DNA of 21,119 nucleotides, from the IMG/VR virus record IMGVR_UViG_3300009073_000037, positions 1 through 21,119 of that record. One strand, written 5' to 3'. Positions within the stretch are counted from its first letter, which is position 1. Each line of letters begins with the position of its first letter. This document shows, one piece after another, positions 7,119-15,866 of this stretch. This DNA comes from a virus. The position numbers and the translations under genes were made by a program. The notes under the pieces were generated by a model. The model had not been told where the DNA came from. It did not search any database and was given only the letters and a program-made list of their open reading frames with translations.

Positions 7119-7388
7119 TTAATTAGAAAATCTAATCTTCTTCAATCTGAAAACAACACCGGGATGTAGTTCATTAAGACGATGTCTATTTCTGTTTACA
7201 TCCTGCAGCGCTTTAAGAGCTAGATCTTTATCAGCTTCTGGCCATCTTTCGTACTCAGTAGCTCTTTCGTCTTCAAGCACAAAAAAAATGTCACCTGGCG
7301 TAGACGTTCCTAGATCAGAGCTAGTGGGCACCCTACTGGCTGCTTTATGAGCGGGGTTATTTCTTGTAACCTGCGAACTCGCAGGCAC
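7119..7388 (-). CDS. Small LysM-like protein; start uncertain, possible extension to 7433 through a UGA
   Basis: Eighty-nine residues from GTG 7388. Residues about 30-85 read PGD..., then a helical stretch, LQDVNRN, HPGVVFRLKK, which follows the LysM pattern (pGDt - helix - xxN - xxpGxxLxlP). LysM domains bind peptidoglycan; in phages they occur in tail or baseplate and lytic proteins. The GTG lacks a ribosome binding site and sits at the foot of a perfect inverted repeat (7370-7385). A better start is ATG 7433, with AGAAGG about 9 bases upstream, in the same frame, but codon 3 is TGA (7427-7425). The frame between 7433 and 7388 otherwise reads well. It is the last gene of the tail unit. Both the LysM call and the start are tentative. 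Confidence 0.5.
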   Translation of the reverse strand: MPASSQVTRNNPAHKAASRVPTSSDLGTSTPGDIFFVLEDERATEYERWPEADKDLALKALQDVNRNRHRLNELHPGVVFRLKKIRFSN

Positions 7389-7460
7389 GCGACCGACAAG
7401 GTTGCGTTTGCTATTGTTGTCACCTCAACCCATTTTATTTACCTTCTTTTATAACTAGTT

Positions 7461-7571
7461 TTAGAAACTCTGGTTTTGAGCCTGCGCGTTTTGGCTGAAT
7501 TGATATTGTTCCTTGCCTGCGAACTCACTGGCTTGGCGAGGCTTAGATTGCGCCGCTTTTTTTCTTTTCAT
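7461..7571 (-). CDS. Possible 36-residue basic peptide
   Basis: The ATG at 7571 directly follows the TAG of the PEVK-repeat gene (TAGATG) in the same frame and gives 36 residues ending at TAA 7461. It starts MKRKKAAQSKPRQ and is then Gln-rich (residues 22-36). Without it the 140 bases up to the next gene would be empty. Translation could be by reinitiation or by UAG readthrough. No recognisable function; could be chance. Confidence 0.35.
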   Translation of the reverse strand: MKRKKAAQSKPRQASEFAGKEQYQFSQNAQAQNQSF

Positions 7572-8012
7572 CTACTCATTGCCTGCCAGCAAAGAATCTT
7601 GCTGCGGATTGCTGTCCGTTCCTTCAGTCTTTGAGTCAACTACTACTTCAGCCACCTCGGCAGCTTCTTTAGCCTTTAGGCCTAGATCATCTTCATTATC
7701 ATCATTATTATCATCATTATTATTATCATTTTTGGATTCAGGCTTTACTTCAGGCTTTACTTCAGGTTTTACTTCAGGCTTTACTTCAGGCCTTATCTTT
7801 GCCTTGCCCTTTGGTTTGGGTGCCGGTTTGCGATTCTTGCGATTGTTGTTGAGCGTCTCGGTCGATGGGGCTGGCGGCTTATCACGATATGGTGCCGCAT
7901 ATCCAGAAGATATTAGACCACGAGCTTTATTCTCTGGAATATCGTATATTCCATTGCGCGTGATATCATTTATATCAACAAGTCCAATAATTCTTAACGT
8001 TTTTTCTGACAT
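7572..8012 (-). CDS. Tail-region protein with PEVK and Asn/Asp repeats
   Basis: I start at ATG 8012 (146 residues) because GGAGGG lies 6-7 bases upstream and a promoter lies just before; the longer frame to 8066 would include the promoter itself. Residues 1-45 form a small folded domain (RIIGLVDINDITRNGIYDIP, then ARGLISSGYAAPY), like the short domain seen in phage structural accessory proteins. After this come a Lys/Pro/Arg-rich linker, four tandem PEVK units plus PESK, an Asp/Asn run and an acidic C-terminus, all probably disordered. Function unknown; position after the minor tail proteins suggests a tail or virion accessory part. Confidence 0.7.
   Translation of the reverse strand: MSEKTLRIIGLVDINDITRNGIYDIPENKARGLISSGYAAPYRDKPPAPSTETLNNNRKNRKPAPKPKGKAKIRPEVKPEVKPEVKPEVKPESKNDNNNDDNNDDNEDDLGLKAKEAAEVAEVVVDSKTEGTDSNPQQDSLLAGNE
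7687..7733. repeat. Trinucleotide-like ATT/ATC simple repeat
   Basis: A low-complexity stretch of cat/tat/att triplets that encodes the Asn/Asp run of the overlapping gene on the minus strand. Length variation here would keep the reading frame. Confidence 0.8.
7738..7797. repeat. Five 12-bp tandem repeats encoding PEVK
   Basis: Units begin at 7738, 7750, 7762, 7774 and 7786 with the core TCAGGCTTTACT; the third differs by one base and the fifth is diverged at its end. On the minus strand they encode PEVK x4 and PESK at the edges, so copy number changes are in frame. Confidence 0.9.
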
Positions 8013-8036
8013 GAAAAGCCCTCCGGCTAGATAACT

Positions 8037-8066
8037 AGTATACCACAAATTTAACTTTACTGACAA
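8037..8066 (-). promoter_or_regulatory. Internal promoter before the PEVK-repeat gene
   Basis: TATACT (8042-8037) preceded by TGG, an 18-bp spacer, and TTGTCA (8066-8061) on the minus strand. The leader would be about 19 bases and include the strong GGAGGG. It gives the small genes at the end of the tail unit their own transcription. Confidence 0.65.
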
Positions 8067-8070
8067 ACAA

Positions 8071-8373
8071 TTATATCTGATCGAGAATGTCCTGCACGAC
8101 TTCGGTTAGCTCCAGCAACGATTCTCTAAGCTCGATATTTTGCTGCTGAAGGTCATCAGCCCTCTGTCGCTCACTAGCAATATCTGATTTTACAGTAGAA
8201 TAATCTTCGACCTCTACCATTTGACGACGCTGGCCGTCTGAGGTTCTCAATACCTCAACGTCTTGACCCTTTTCTTCTAAAGTAAATTGAAAATTTGAAG
8301 GCAGTATGGACCTAGTTTGCCTATGGTTTCTCCTGATCTCTCTGCGCGGATCGGAGTGAATTGTTCTTCTCAT
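8071..8373 (-). CDS. Small coiled-coil protein in tail module
   Basis: One hundred residues. The N-terminus is very basic (MRRTIHSDPRREIRRNHRQTR), the middle has a short beta-rich part (FQFTLEEKGQDVEVLRTSDG), and residues about 60-100 look like a coiled coil (SERQRADDLQQQNIELRESL). ATG 8373 overlaps the stop of the upstream gene (TAATG) and has GAGGTGG about 8 bases upstream. It probably belongs to the virion or tail assembly; no family recognised. Confidence 0.75.
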   Translation of the reverse strand: MRRTIHSDPRREIRRNHRQTRSILPSNFQFTLEEKGQDVEVLRTSDGQRRQMVEVEDYSTVKSDIASERQRADDLQQQNIELRESLLELTEVVQDILDQI

Positions 8374-9527
8374 TATTGCACCACCTCTGTTAATTCTGTA
8401 TCTCCAAACGCAGCCGAAGTAGGCTCTAGAGATAGAGTGAATGCGCCTGCTGCTATATCGTAATTAATTTCCCTTATTCTCAGTATCCCTCTGAACTCTC
8501 TGCAGGAAGCCGAAACATCGACATACACTTTAACGCCAGCAACAAGTGACGCAACATCTATTGGCGTTCCCGGCCTTAACACGGCGCCGCTTTCTGAAGA
8601 TATGTAAAAAGGATCAGAGAATGTTTTTAAATAAGCCTGAGCGGCCAGGGTAAGATCTTTTTTGTTTGTTAGCTGCAGAAACTCAACGACTCTTTCGATT
8701 ACTCCATAATTCGATATAGTCGCTTCATCAGCCTGAACCGTTACCGGGTCCCCAGATTCCCCAAATGCTATAATTCTAGTGGCAAACCCTTGACGGGGGC
8801 CGAGCATTTCTATCTTTAAAGCCGAGCTGAAGTCCCTGTCTGTGAATTCATATTGCAAAGTAGGAAAAGATGATGGCGGGCCGATTATTACTTTGCGACC
8901 GACTGCGGTATAGTCAATTCCGAAATCAGCTATTTCATCAATCGCATCTGACGCCGTGCGCTTGTCATCAGCTTCGACTACCGTCTCTGCGTACTGGCCT
9001 GTTTCAGAAGTGACGATTTGAAAACCATTTACTTGATTGAGTTCCATTGCGCTTAGATGATACAGTCTAACAATGTCAGTAAGATCCTGAGCTGTACGAA
9101 TATTGATCCTGGGAAGAACTCTCGAAGCCCACCAAGATGTATTATCTTCAGCCTCTATGGTCATTAGTCCATCAGACCAAGAAATGTATTGTATAGGCCC
9201 AGCCCAAAATACATAATCTCCGAACCTAAACTCTAGCTCTTGCTTGCCAATAGATATGTCATCAAGATTTTCGCACTCCTGAATCTTCTTGGCTTCCTGG
9301 CCAGCTACGTTATTTGCGCTACCCCAGTCTAATATCATAGTCACTGTGGCTGTAGATGTTCCATCAATCAACCGATTAAAATTTCCAGCAGTTGGGTACA
9401 GTCTGGCGATTTCAGAAAGGCCACCTTGAGTTGTAACTCTGACTTGAAGATCAGATCCGTCAGTCAGCTTGGCTTCAATTGACTTTTGACTTGGCCCAAA
9501 CGAAGGCGCTAATTGTATTCCAGCCAT
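8373..9527 (-). CDS. Minor tail protein (baseplate/hub type)
   Basis: A 384-residue protein likely to be part of the tail tip. Visible pattern: an N-terminal beta-rich domain containing FGDYVFWAGPIQYISW and GLMTIEAEDNTSWWASRVLP (about 100-140), which matches the oligonucleotide-fold tail protein layout of many siphophages; a middle region with DKRTASDAIDEIADFGIDYTAVGRKVIIGP (about 185-215), typical of hub or tail-associated proteins; and a C-terminal beta-rich part. It has only two cysteines, in contrast with its upstream neighbour. The ATG overlaps the upstream stop as TAATG, suggesting coupled translation. The order tape measure, large tail protein, then this protein fits the usual siphovirus tail operon. 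Confidence 0.7.
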   Translation of the reverse strand: MAGIQLAPSFGPSQKSIEAKLTDGSDLQVRVTTQGGLSEIARLYPTAGNFNRLIDGTSTATVTMILDWGSANNVAGQEAKKIQECENLDDISIGKQELEFRFGDYVFWAGPIQYISWSDGLMTIEAEDNTSWWASRVLPRINIRTAQDLTDIVRLYHLSAMELNQVNGFQIVTSETGQYAETVVEADDKRTASDAIDEIADFGIDYTAVGRKVIIGPPSSFPTLQYEFTDRDFSSALKIEMLGPRQGFATRIIAFGESGDPVTVQADEATISNYGVIERVVEFLQLTNKKDLTLAAQAYLKTFSDPFYISSESGAVLRPGTPIDVASLVAGVKVYVDVSASCREFRGILRIREINYDIAAGAFTLSLEPTSAAFGDTELTEVVQ

Positions 9528-12367
9528 TAAAAACCGCCACCGCTGTTGCCGAGCGTTAGCCCACCAGAAGAACTTGATCTTTTGGCGAACTTGATTTGGT
9601 AATTGAGGTCAGGCGCAGAGTTTTCACAATCTATTTCTACTTGTATGAAATACGTCTTACAAGGCTCTGCTACAAAATCTCTGTATGGCTGACTACAACC
9701 ACCACTTATGTAGCGGTTAGCAGCTTCAGGGATCTTGCCTGGCCTAGCTAGAGTTATGCGTCCAGACTCTCCATCAATTGTTAAAGTAGAATTTTCTGGC
9801 AAAATGCCGATCTCTAGAGACCACACCTCTTCCTGGTCACAGTAGAAAGATCCGGTAAAAGCATCACATACCGTAAAGTCGATTAAAGGGCCACAGTCTT
9901 GGAAAGGTGAAGGTGAAGGGGTTAAGATAATTGGCTCGCCATCTTCACTAAAAAATTCTGGCTGGCCTTCGACCAACAGCCTCGGGCAAGCTCTGGAAAA
10001 TGGAAGAGGAACAAATTCTGAATCTATATCAGGTTGATATGCTCCATCATCGGTAAAACTAATCGCCCCTACAACACCAAGACAGTTAGCATATATTGAC
10101 CATTTTTGCCGAAGCTCAAATGAGCCTAGTCCTGTTGTATTTATATATCCGTCACCGCTTATGATGAATCCTGAAGATTCGGCACATCGTAAATATTCAC
10201 ATTGTTGAGGATTATAGTTTGGATTTTCAAGAACTCCAGCATCACATGGTGATATCTGAGCCTCACTAAGTTTTTCCCAAGCCCTAACTCTGAAATTCCT
10301 CATATCTGAAGATCCAGTATTTAGTGTTAGTTGCTGCACCGCAGAGAATGTAGTTGAATTGTTTTCATATTCGCAGCAGTCCAAAGAGACCATTTCTGGA
10401 TCAGTAAAACACGAACTGGGGCCAGTGCTTGTATCAGTAGGCAGCGCAACAGTTTCCCAACAAGCCTCTTCACAATCGCCCACAGCGAAGCTCGGGAAGA
10501 TCAGCCTTGGAACGCCCTCTTTACCGGCTGGAATTTCAGCGCAAGGCGGAAGGTCCACGAGAACTTCAAGATTGCGACATACCTTGCCAGTGTTTTGCTC
10601 CTTGTTCAAAACATAATTGCACAAAGGGTCCGGAAATTGCGCCCAACAATCTCTTTCGAAATTAATCGGAACCCAAAGATTATTAATTGTGTCTATTTCT
10701 ATTCTGCAATCTTTTACAAACTCACACTCAACGCCCTCACACGAAGTGCGATCAATTGTTAAGGTGGCTCCAATTGGGGGAAATGGGTTTACCCTAAAGT
10801 CGCTACAAGTGCGATCAAATAGCCCTGGAGGCGGTGTGCCATTAGGCGGTGGGCATTCCTCTTCTTCTTTTGGACAAGAGCAATCTACGGCCTCACAAGG
10901 AGGCAATGCACCAACGGCTGGCGCCCAATTCAAGGGAGTCCAAGTGCCGCAGTTAGGGCCAGAGAAATTTAGTTTAACAAGTGCGCAGTTATCGCCAGAA
11001 GACGGAGACTCTGTCATCCATTTTTCATTACCTTCGCATTCGCCATCACAGGGATTAAATCCTGGGTTGCGCACAATTAGTTCTTCGACAACAATATCGC
11101 AGTCACACGGTATTTCGCCGTCAGAAGACCAGCGAATTGTAGAGAACGCCGTCTCTCCCGTCTCTGCGTCGTAGGCAAGAATAACTTGATATGGAGAACA
11201 CTCCGGGCCTTCTTCTTCTTCGAAATCAGCAATGACTACAACGCCATCGCCGCCGCCAAACTGAGTCTGCTCCCAATCCCAGTCACCAATTTTGCAGACA
11301 CCACCACAGCGCTGAAGCATGATTGGAAACCTATCACGCTCTACTAGAAATTCACGCTCTTGATAGACTGGACGTGGCTTCGGGCAACTGAAAGCTTTAT
11401 CGCAGGAAAGATTATTCAGTACATTTTCCAAACAAACTTCTGGCTCTTGGTAAATCCAAGGGTCTTCAGAGCAGAGGGTGAATTGCACGCGGGCGTAATA
11501 GCGGCCTTCACCGTGTTGCCTGCCGCTATCACCCATCCTGATAGTTTCTGTGACTTCAGGACCAAGACTTACACTAACATTGCGAATGTGTCTTACGGCG
11601 TCTTTTGGATCTGTTTCGCCTGGAGGGCAAAATGCTGCGGAGTAAAGATCAAACTTTCCGCAGTTTGCCATAATAGTGAAGAGGTTGTCGTAATAAGAAA
11701 CCCCATACTCTATAGCGCTCTCGCTGCAACCTATCAAATAAAAGTCAAACGTTAGACAGCGGCCGTCTCTTCTGGAAAGCCCATGAGAGGACCCGCTAAG
11801 CGCATTTGGCGTAATTACCCTAGAGAATGTAGAACCCCAGCCCCCAACATCAAATAGTATGGGGCCAGTTAGTTGATAACTGGCAGGATGACAGTCATCC
11901 CACCAAGGGGCGACAGAGAATTCCAATTCTTCATCACCAAAATCACAACCGCTGCCAGCCTTGGGTACGGCATAACATTTACTAACTCCTGGCTGAATAT
12001 CAAATGGTAATTCGTTAACAATATCAAGTGGCTCTGGAGGCTCGCTTAATCCAGTGTTATTTACCTGGACGACCGCTGGCTCGCCAGAGTCATCATCGCA
12101 ATCGAGTGTAAAGGTGGTGGTTGTATCTATATCTGGCCCGTCAGCAACAGCGGCCCTCTGAGCGGCCAGCGCTGAGATATCTTTATATACTGGCGTGTCG
12201 GTTATGTAAGGACCGGGGTCTGTGGGTATCCGAGACGCGCCTGGGCAGGATTTGAACTTTTCAATCTGCTTGATACCCATTGCTTGAGCGTAGGCAACCG
12301 TTCGCTGATTATTAAACAGTTCATAGGTTTTGCCATTTATAACTATCTCGTACCATTCGGCCAACAT
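9527..12367 (-). CDS. Giant cysteine-rich minor tail protein
   Basis: A 946-residue protein directly after the tape measure (TAAATG junction, no ribosome binding site, so probably coupled). By position it is the distal tail or tail-fibre-base protein. Residues about 165-310 (FDVGGWGSTFSRVI, then YYDNLFTIMANCGKFDLYSA, then YYARVQFTLCSEDPWIY) look like the beta-sandwich repeat of distal tail proteins. I count about 50 cysteines spread through the protein, often with acidic or Pro residues around them (CDCD, CDGEC, CEAVDCSC, DCEEAC, CPPPNGTPPPG). Such richness implies many disulfides or metal sites. The C-terminus is Ser/Gly-rich (about 930-946). No enzymatic motif seen. Tail-tip placement is inference from order; cysteine content is direct observation. 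Confidence 0.7.
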   Translation of the reverse strand: MLAEWYEIVINGKTYELFNNQRTVAYAQAMGIKQIEKFKSCPGASRIPTDPGPYITDTPVYKDISALAAQRAAVADGPDIDTTTTFTLDCDDDSGEPAVVQVNNTGLSEPPEPLDIVNELPFDIQPGVSKCYAVPKAGSGCDFGDEELEFSVAPWWDDCHPASYQLTGPILFDVGGWGSTFSRVITPNALSGSSHGLSRRDGRCLTFDFYLIGCSESAIEYGVSYYDNLFTIMANCGKFDLYSAAFCPPGETDPKDAVRHIRNVSVSLGPEVTETIRMGDSGRQHGEGRYYARVQFTLCSEDPWIYQEPEVCLENVLNNLSCDKAFSCPKPRPVYQEREFLVERDRFPIMLQRCGGVCKIGDWDWEQTQFGGGDGVVVIADFEEEEGPECSPYQVILAYDAETGETAFSTIRWSSDGEIPCDCDIVVEELIVRNPGFNPCDGECEGNEKWMTESPSSGDNCALVKLNFSGPNCGTWTPLNWAPAVGALPPCEAVDCSCPKEEEECPPPNGTPPPGLFDRTCSDFRVNPFPPIGATLTIDRTSCEGVECEFVKDCRIEIDTINNLWVPINFERDCWAQFPDPLCNYVLNKEQNTGKVCRNLEVLVDLPPCAEIPAGKEGVPRLIFPSFAVGDCEEACWETVALPTDTSTGPSSCFTDPEMVSLDCCEYENNSTTFSAVQQLTLNTGSSDMRNFRVRAWEKLSEAQISPCDAGVLENPNYNPQQCEYLRCAESSGFIISGDGYINTTGLGSFELRQKWSIYANCLGVVGAISFTDDGAYQPDIDSEFVPLPFSRACPRLLVEGQPEFFSEDGEPIILTPSPSPFQDCGPLIDFTVCDAFTGSFYCDQEEVWSLEIGILPENSTLTIDGESGRITLARPGKIPEAANRYISGGCSQPYRDFVAEPCKTYFIQVEIDCENSAPDLNYQIKFAKRSSSSGGLTLGNSGGGF

Positions 12368-15300
12368 TTAAATTACACGACCGTTTCTGCGCCTAGAGGC
12401 TTCTTCTGCTGCTTGAATTCTCATCATTACTTGATCGGCGTCCACACCATAAATATTATAAGTGTTGCCATTGCCAGATTCTTCAAATCCAGCCGCACCC
12501 ATCATACCACTTCCAGCTAATATACCAGCGACTCCTGCGCTGCGCATAAGATTAGCCATACGTGCGGGTCGGGTCAGCGGCAAGATGGCTTCTCGACCAG
12601 CTTCGCCGTATATACCCAAAGTTGCTCTGTCAAAGATGCCACCAGATGCGTTGAGGCCAATCGCACCGCCCACACTACCTATGGCACCGCCGACGCTGCC
12701 TATGGCGCCGCCCACACCGCCTAATACGCCGCCCGCAAAGTCGAGAGGCGCTGTTACGATTGACTTTAGATCCTCCCAAGCGCCTTTGATTGGGTCTATG
12801 ACTGTCTCTGTAAACCAAGTAGCTATACCGCCCCAAGCTTCAACTATAAGATCCTTGGCGGCAACAAAGAGATTACCTATTGACTTGGCTAGTTCTATTA
12901 TTTTTTCAATAGCCCAGGTGAATGGGTTTATAAATATTGTTTCAATAACTGTCCAAATAGCGCTAAAGATTGCGCTAAACATATCGACCAGCCAATTAAA
13001 GGCGGCGACAGCGGCGTCAGCGGCGGCTCTAGCGGCTGAGCCTATGCCGCCCCAAACCGCAGAAGCTATTCCACCAAGTCCCTGGAGCAGCCCACCTACC
13101 AACTCCACCATAAACCCAATGGCCGACCCAATAGCTGAAATCACAACATCAAAACCAATCTTCAAGCCCTCGAACAGAACAACAAACAGTGTCATTATGA
13201 ATTTGGTGCTTCGCTCAAGTCCCTGACCGATGCCGAGCCATTTGGCTCCAATCTTTTGAAAGAATCCAATTATTACATCAAATACTTCTTTAAATACTTT
13301 TCCTATTATTGGGATTCTCTTTAATACACTAGTGAATTTACCAAGAAATTTAGCAATAGGCACAAGCTGGATGCCTTCCCAAATAGCTCTGAAGAAGTTA
13401 ATCGCAGCTTCTTTCCACTCGCCCCTGAACAAAGCGGAAATCGTATCCATGATTCTCGCCAGGAATCGGAAAGGAGTCGCAACAATTTCGCCAAGTATTC
13501 TAAACGCTCCCATCACAATTTTGAGAGCCACTTCATTACCTTGTATTGAAGAAACCAAGCCATTGAAGGAGCCTATTAAGTCTAATATGGCTGCCATTAC
13601 TGTAGCTACAGCTGGTGCTATCAAGCCAATAAATCCAATAATTCCAGGCAGCAACCTGCCCAAAGCCTCAAAGGCAACGATTAGAGTTTCGCCAAAGTTG
13701 CCAATTCCGGCGCCACCAGAGAACATTTTAAAGACAGATTCTCCCTGCATCCCCAAATCGGCAAACCCGTCAGTCAGCCCTCCCACAAATGAATTTATTA
13801 ATTCTAGAAAGAAACCGGCTAATCCGCCCAAAGCTGTTTTGATACCGTCAAAGCCGCCAATTCTTTCACTTATGCTATTTATTTTGTCTATGAAGCTATT
13901 TACAAAATCTGTTAAAGTTTGCAAAGTATTTGATATACTTATTACGCTTTCGCCAAATCCAGCAAGCGGCGTACCTTGGAATGCATCAGATAAAGATTGG
14001 CCTATTTCACTTATTGACCCGCCGGATGTGAACGCCGAAATGGTGCCTGTGATTAAAGATATCTCGGTATTTAGTTCGCTCACCTTGTTTAAGGCTTCTG
14101 CAAAATTAGTTAACTGGCCAACTCTCTCATCAAAATCTCTATAAGTTCCAGTAGCCAATCTTATCGCTGTTGCGAAACCACTTATTTTATCAGTAGCATT
14201 ATTAAGAAAGCCAACAACCCTGCTCAGACCGCCCGTCATAAGATTTGCTAATTTGTCTTGAAGCTTACCCGTTCCTGAGAACGCATCAAAGAGAGCTGAG
14301 GCTAATTCTTTTAACGCTCCGCCGAATTGACTACTGGCCGATATTAGTTCCGCAAATGTGCTTCTGAAGGCCTGAGATGCCTCACTGGACCCAGTTATTA
14401 TATCAGAAAATAATTTAATCAGAAAGGCGAGACCCGCATATATAGGCAGCCTAAGAGTAAATCTTTTAATACTCTCCATAAACATGATAATGCTCATGGC
14501 AGCACGCACAAACATAAAGTTTATAGGACCTATGGCAGCAAGTCCGAGTATTGCTTTTATAAATGATTTAGTGGCTTCTGGGTTTGCCGCTATCATTTCA
14601 TTGAATCTTCTAACAAGTTCTGTTATTTTTTCAACAGGAGAGCTTACGGCATCAAGGCCTCCAAAGTCTCTACCCAAAACCAAAGCGGTCTCTTGGAGTT
14701 CCGACCTCAAGAGTTTAAGTTTGCTAAAGAACGAATCTTGCATGGTCTCGGCCATGTTGCCCATAAATCCTCTAAATTCAGCAGGATCTAAAGCATCTAT
14801 GGACGCTACGAACTCATCGATTGTTGCTCCACTTTGGAGAAGGCTAGCAAAACCAGGAGCGGCACGGAGGCCAAGAACTTTAAAGGTGTCGGCCAGGCTA
14901 ACGCCCTTCTCCTGAAATGCTCTAAAAGATTCGCCCAGGGTATTGGTTTCTAGAGATACATCATCTACGGCCAGACCATATTGATCTAATGATTTAATAA
15001 CAGCCGGAGTAAAGTTAACCAGTCTAGTAGAAAGGTTTTGAATAGCCGTAGAGGCTATCGAGCCTTTGATACCCCTGTCACCCAAAAAGCCTATGGCTCC
15101 AGCAATTTCTTCGAAACTTCTACCTACGGCTGTGGCTACTGGGCCACCACGTTTAAAGCCCTGCCAGAATTCTGCAAAATCAACGTTAGCCCTTGAAGTA
15201 ACCTGAGCTATAATTTCTGCTTGATCGGTAAAGGCCTGAGCATTTTTAATTTGCCCAGACGCGTCAATTGTGCCAGTTACTTTACCAATATTTGTCAGAG

Positions 15301-15755
15301 CATCCGCCACACTATCGATATCTTCAGCGGTAGCGATAGCTAAATCGTTTGATGTTTGCATAACCAAACGCATTGTTTCAGATTCTTTAACGCCAGTTCT
15401 TGCAATAAAAACAGCTGAAGCGCTTAGTTGATCAGTTGTGAATATACTGGTTCGGCCAATATCTCTAATTACGCCTTCGTAAGCCGCCATTGATTGGCCT
15501 GCCTGATCGAAGAAGGCTGGATCGCCACCACTCAAAACAGCCTGAAGTTCTTGAATTTGATCCTCGAAAGAACCGGCGATCTTCATGACTTGGCCGAAAC
15601 CCGCGGCCACGGGCAGGAGAAAACCAATATTTACTTGATTACCACTATTATTGATTTTCGCTGCTAGCGAGTTCATCTGAGTTCTGGTAGCTGCTGCAAA
15701 TCCAGAAAAGTCAATTGGGCATGAACTTCACGAACGCGGTTCCCACTTCAGCCAT
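12368..15755 (-). CDS. Tape measure protein, needs a +1 shift near its start
   Basis: The tape measure sets tail length and is extruded with the DNA. The main frame (12368-15676) encodes 1102 residues. It contains a TP901-type core at about 30-350 (DQIQELQAVLSG, TSIFTTDQLSASAVFIARTGV), many hydrophobic helices, a Gly-rich repeat at about 985-1015, and the typical C-terminal GEAGREAILPL (about 1024-1034). ATG 15676 has no ribosome binding site. The ATG at 15755 has GGAGG 7 bases upstream and begins MAEVGTAFVKFMP, the usual tape measure N-terminus, but this frame ends at TGA 15711-15713; the protein continues in the +1 frame with IDFSGFAAATRTQ. So the full protein of about 1128 residues needs a +1 shift at CCC-AAT-TGA or there is a one-base error. 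I see no cysteine. Predicted tail length is roughly 170 nm at 0.15 nm per residue. Confidence 0.9.
12657..12735. repeat. 21-bp tandem repeats in the tape measure gene
   Basis: About three and a half copies of a 21-base unit encode GSVGGAI-type heptads on the minus strand (GGVGGAIGSVGGAIGSVGGA). They form a flexible Gly-rich hinge before the conserved C-terminal GEAGREAILPL segment. Confidence 0.75.
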
Positions 15756-15772
15756 ACCCTAACCTCCCATCT

Positions 15773-15791
15773 AGCGAAACTCGCATTCGCT
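15773..15791 (-). other. Small hairpin in the tape measure leader
   Basis: AGCGAA (15773-15778) and TTCGCT (15786-15791) pair around a 7-base loop, about 4 bases upstream of the GGGAGG ribosome binding site on the minus strand. It could influence access to the start. Confidence 0.45.
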
Positions 15792-15813
15792 GTATTAATT
15801 TTTACTGCATAAC

Positions 15814-15822
15814 ATTATATCA
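15814..15822 (-). promoter_or_regulatory. Promoter before the tape measure gene, extended -10
   Basis: TATAAT (15819-15814) preceded by TGA on the minus strand, the same 12-base block (GTGATATAATGT) as at the terS promoter. The -35 region is poor, as can be the case with extended -10 elements. The leader would be about 52 bases and hold a hairpin and GGAGG. It allows tape measure expression despite the endonuclease gene upstream. Confidence 0.6.
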
Positions 15823-15866
15823 CTAAATACGACTCAATAAATCATATTGTGACTAGACTGGCTTGC

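Noticed and set aside
7392-7413. GTG in GAGGTGAC as start of a 37-codon frame.
   Set aside because: The product has no plausible composition and overlaps the LysM-like frame, which has better coding character.
8013-8066. Longer start (8066) for the PEVK-repeat gene.
   Set aside because: The extra 18 codons coincide with a promoter (-35 to -10), and the strong GGAGGG serves the ATG at 8012.
12462-14915. Several long plus-strand frames opposite the tape measure gene.
   Set aside because: They are antisense shadows of an Ala/Gly/Ile-rich gene, with Pro/Ser-rich products, no ribosome binding sites and no domains.
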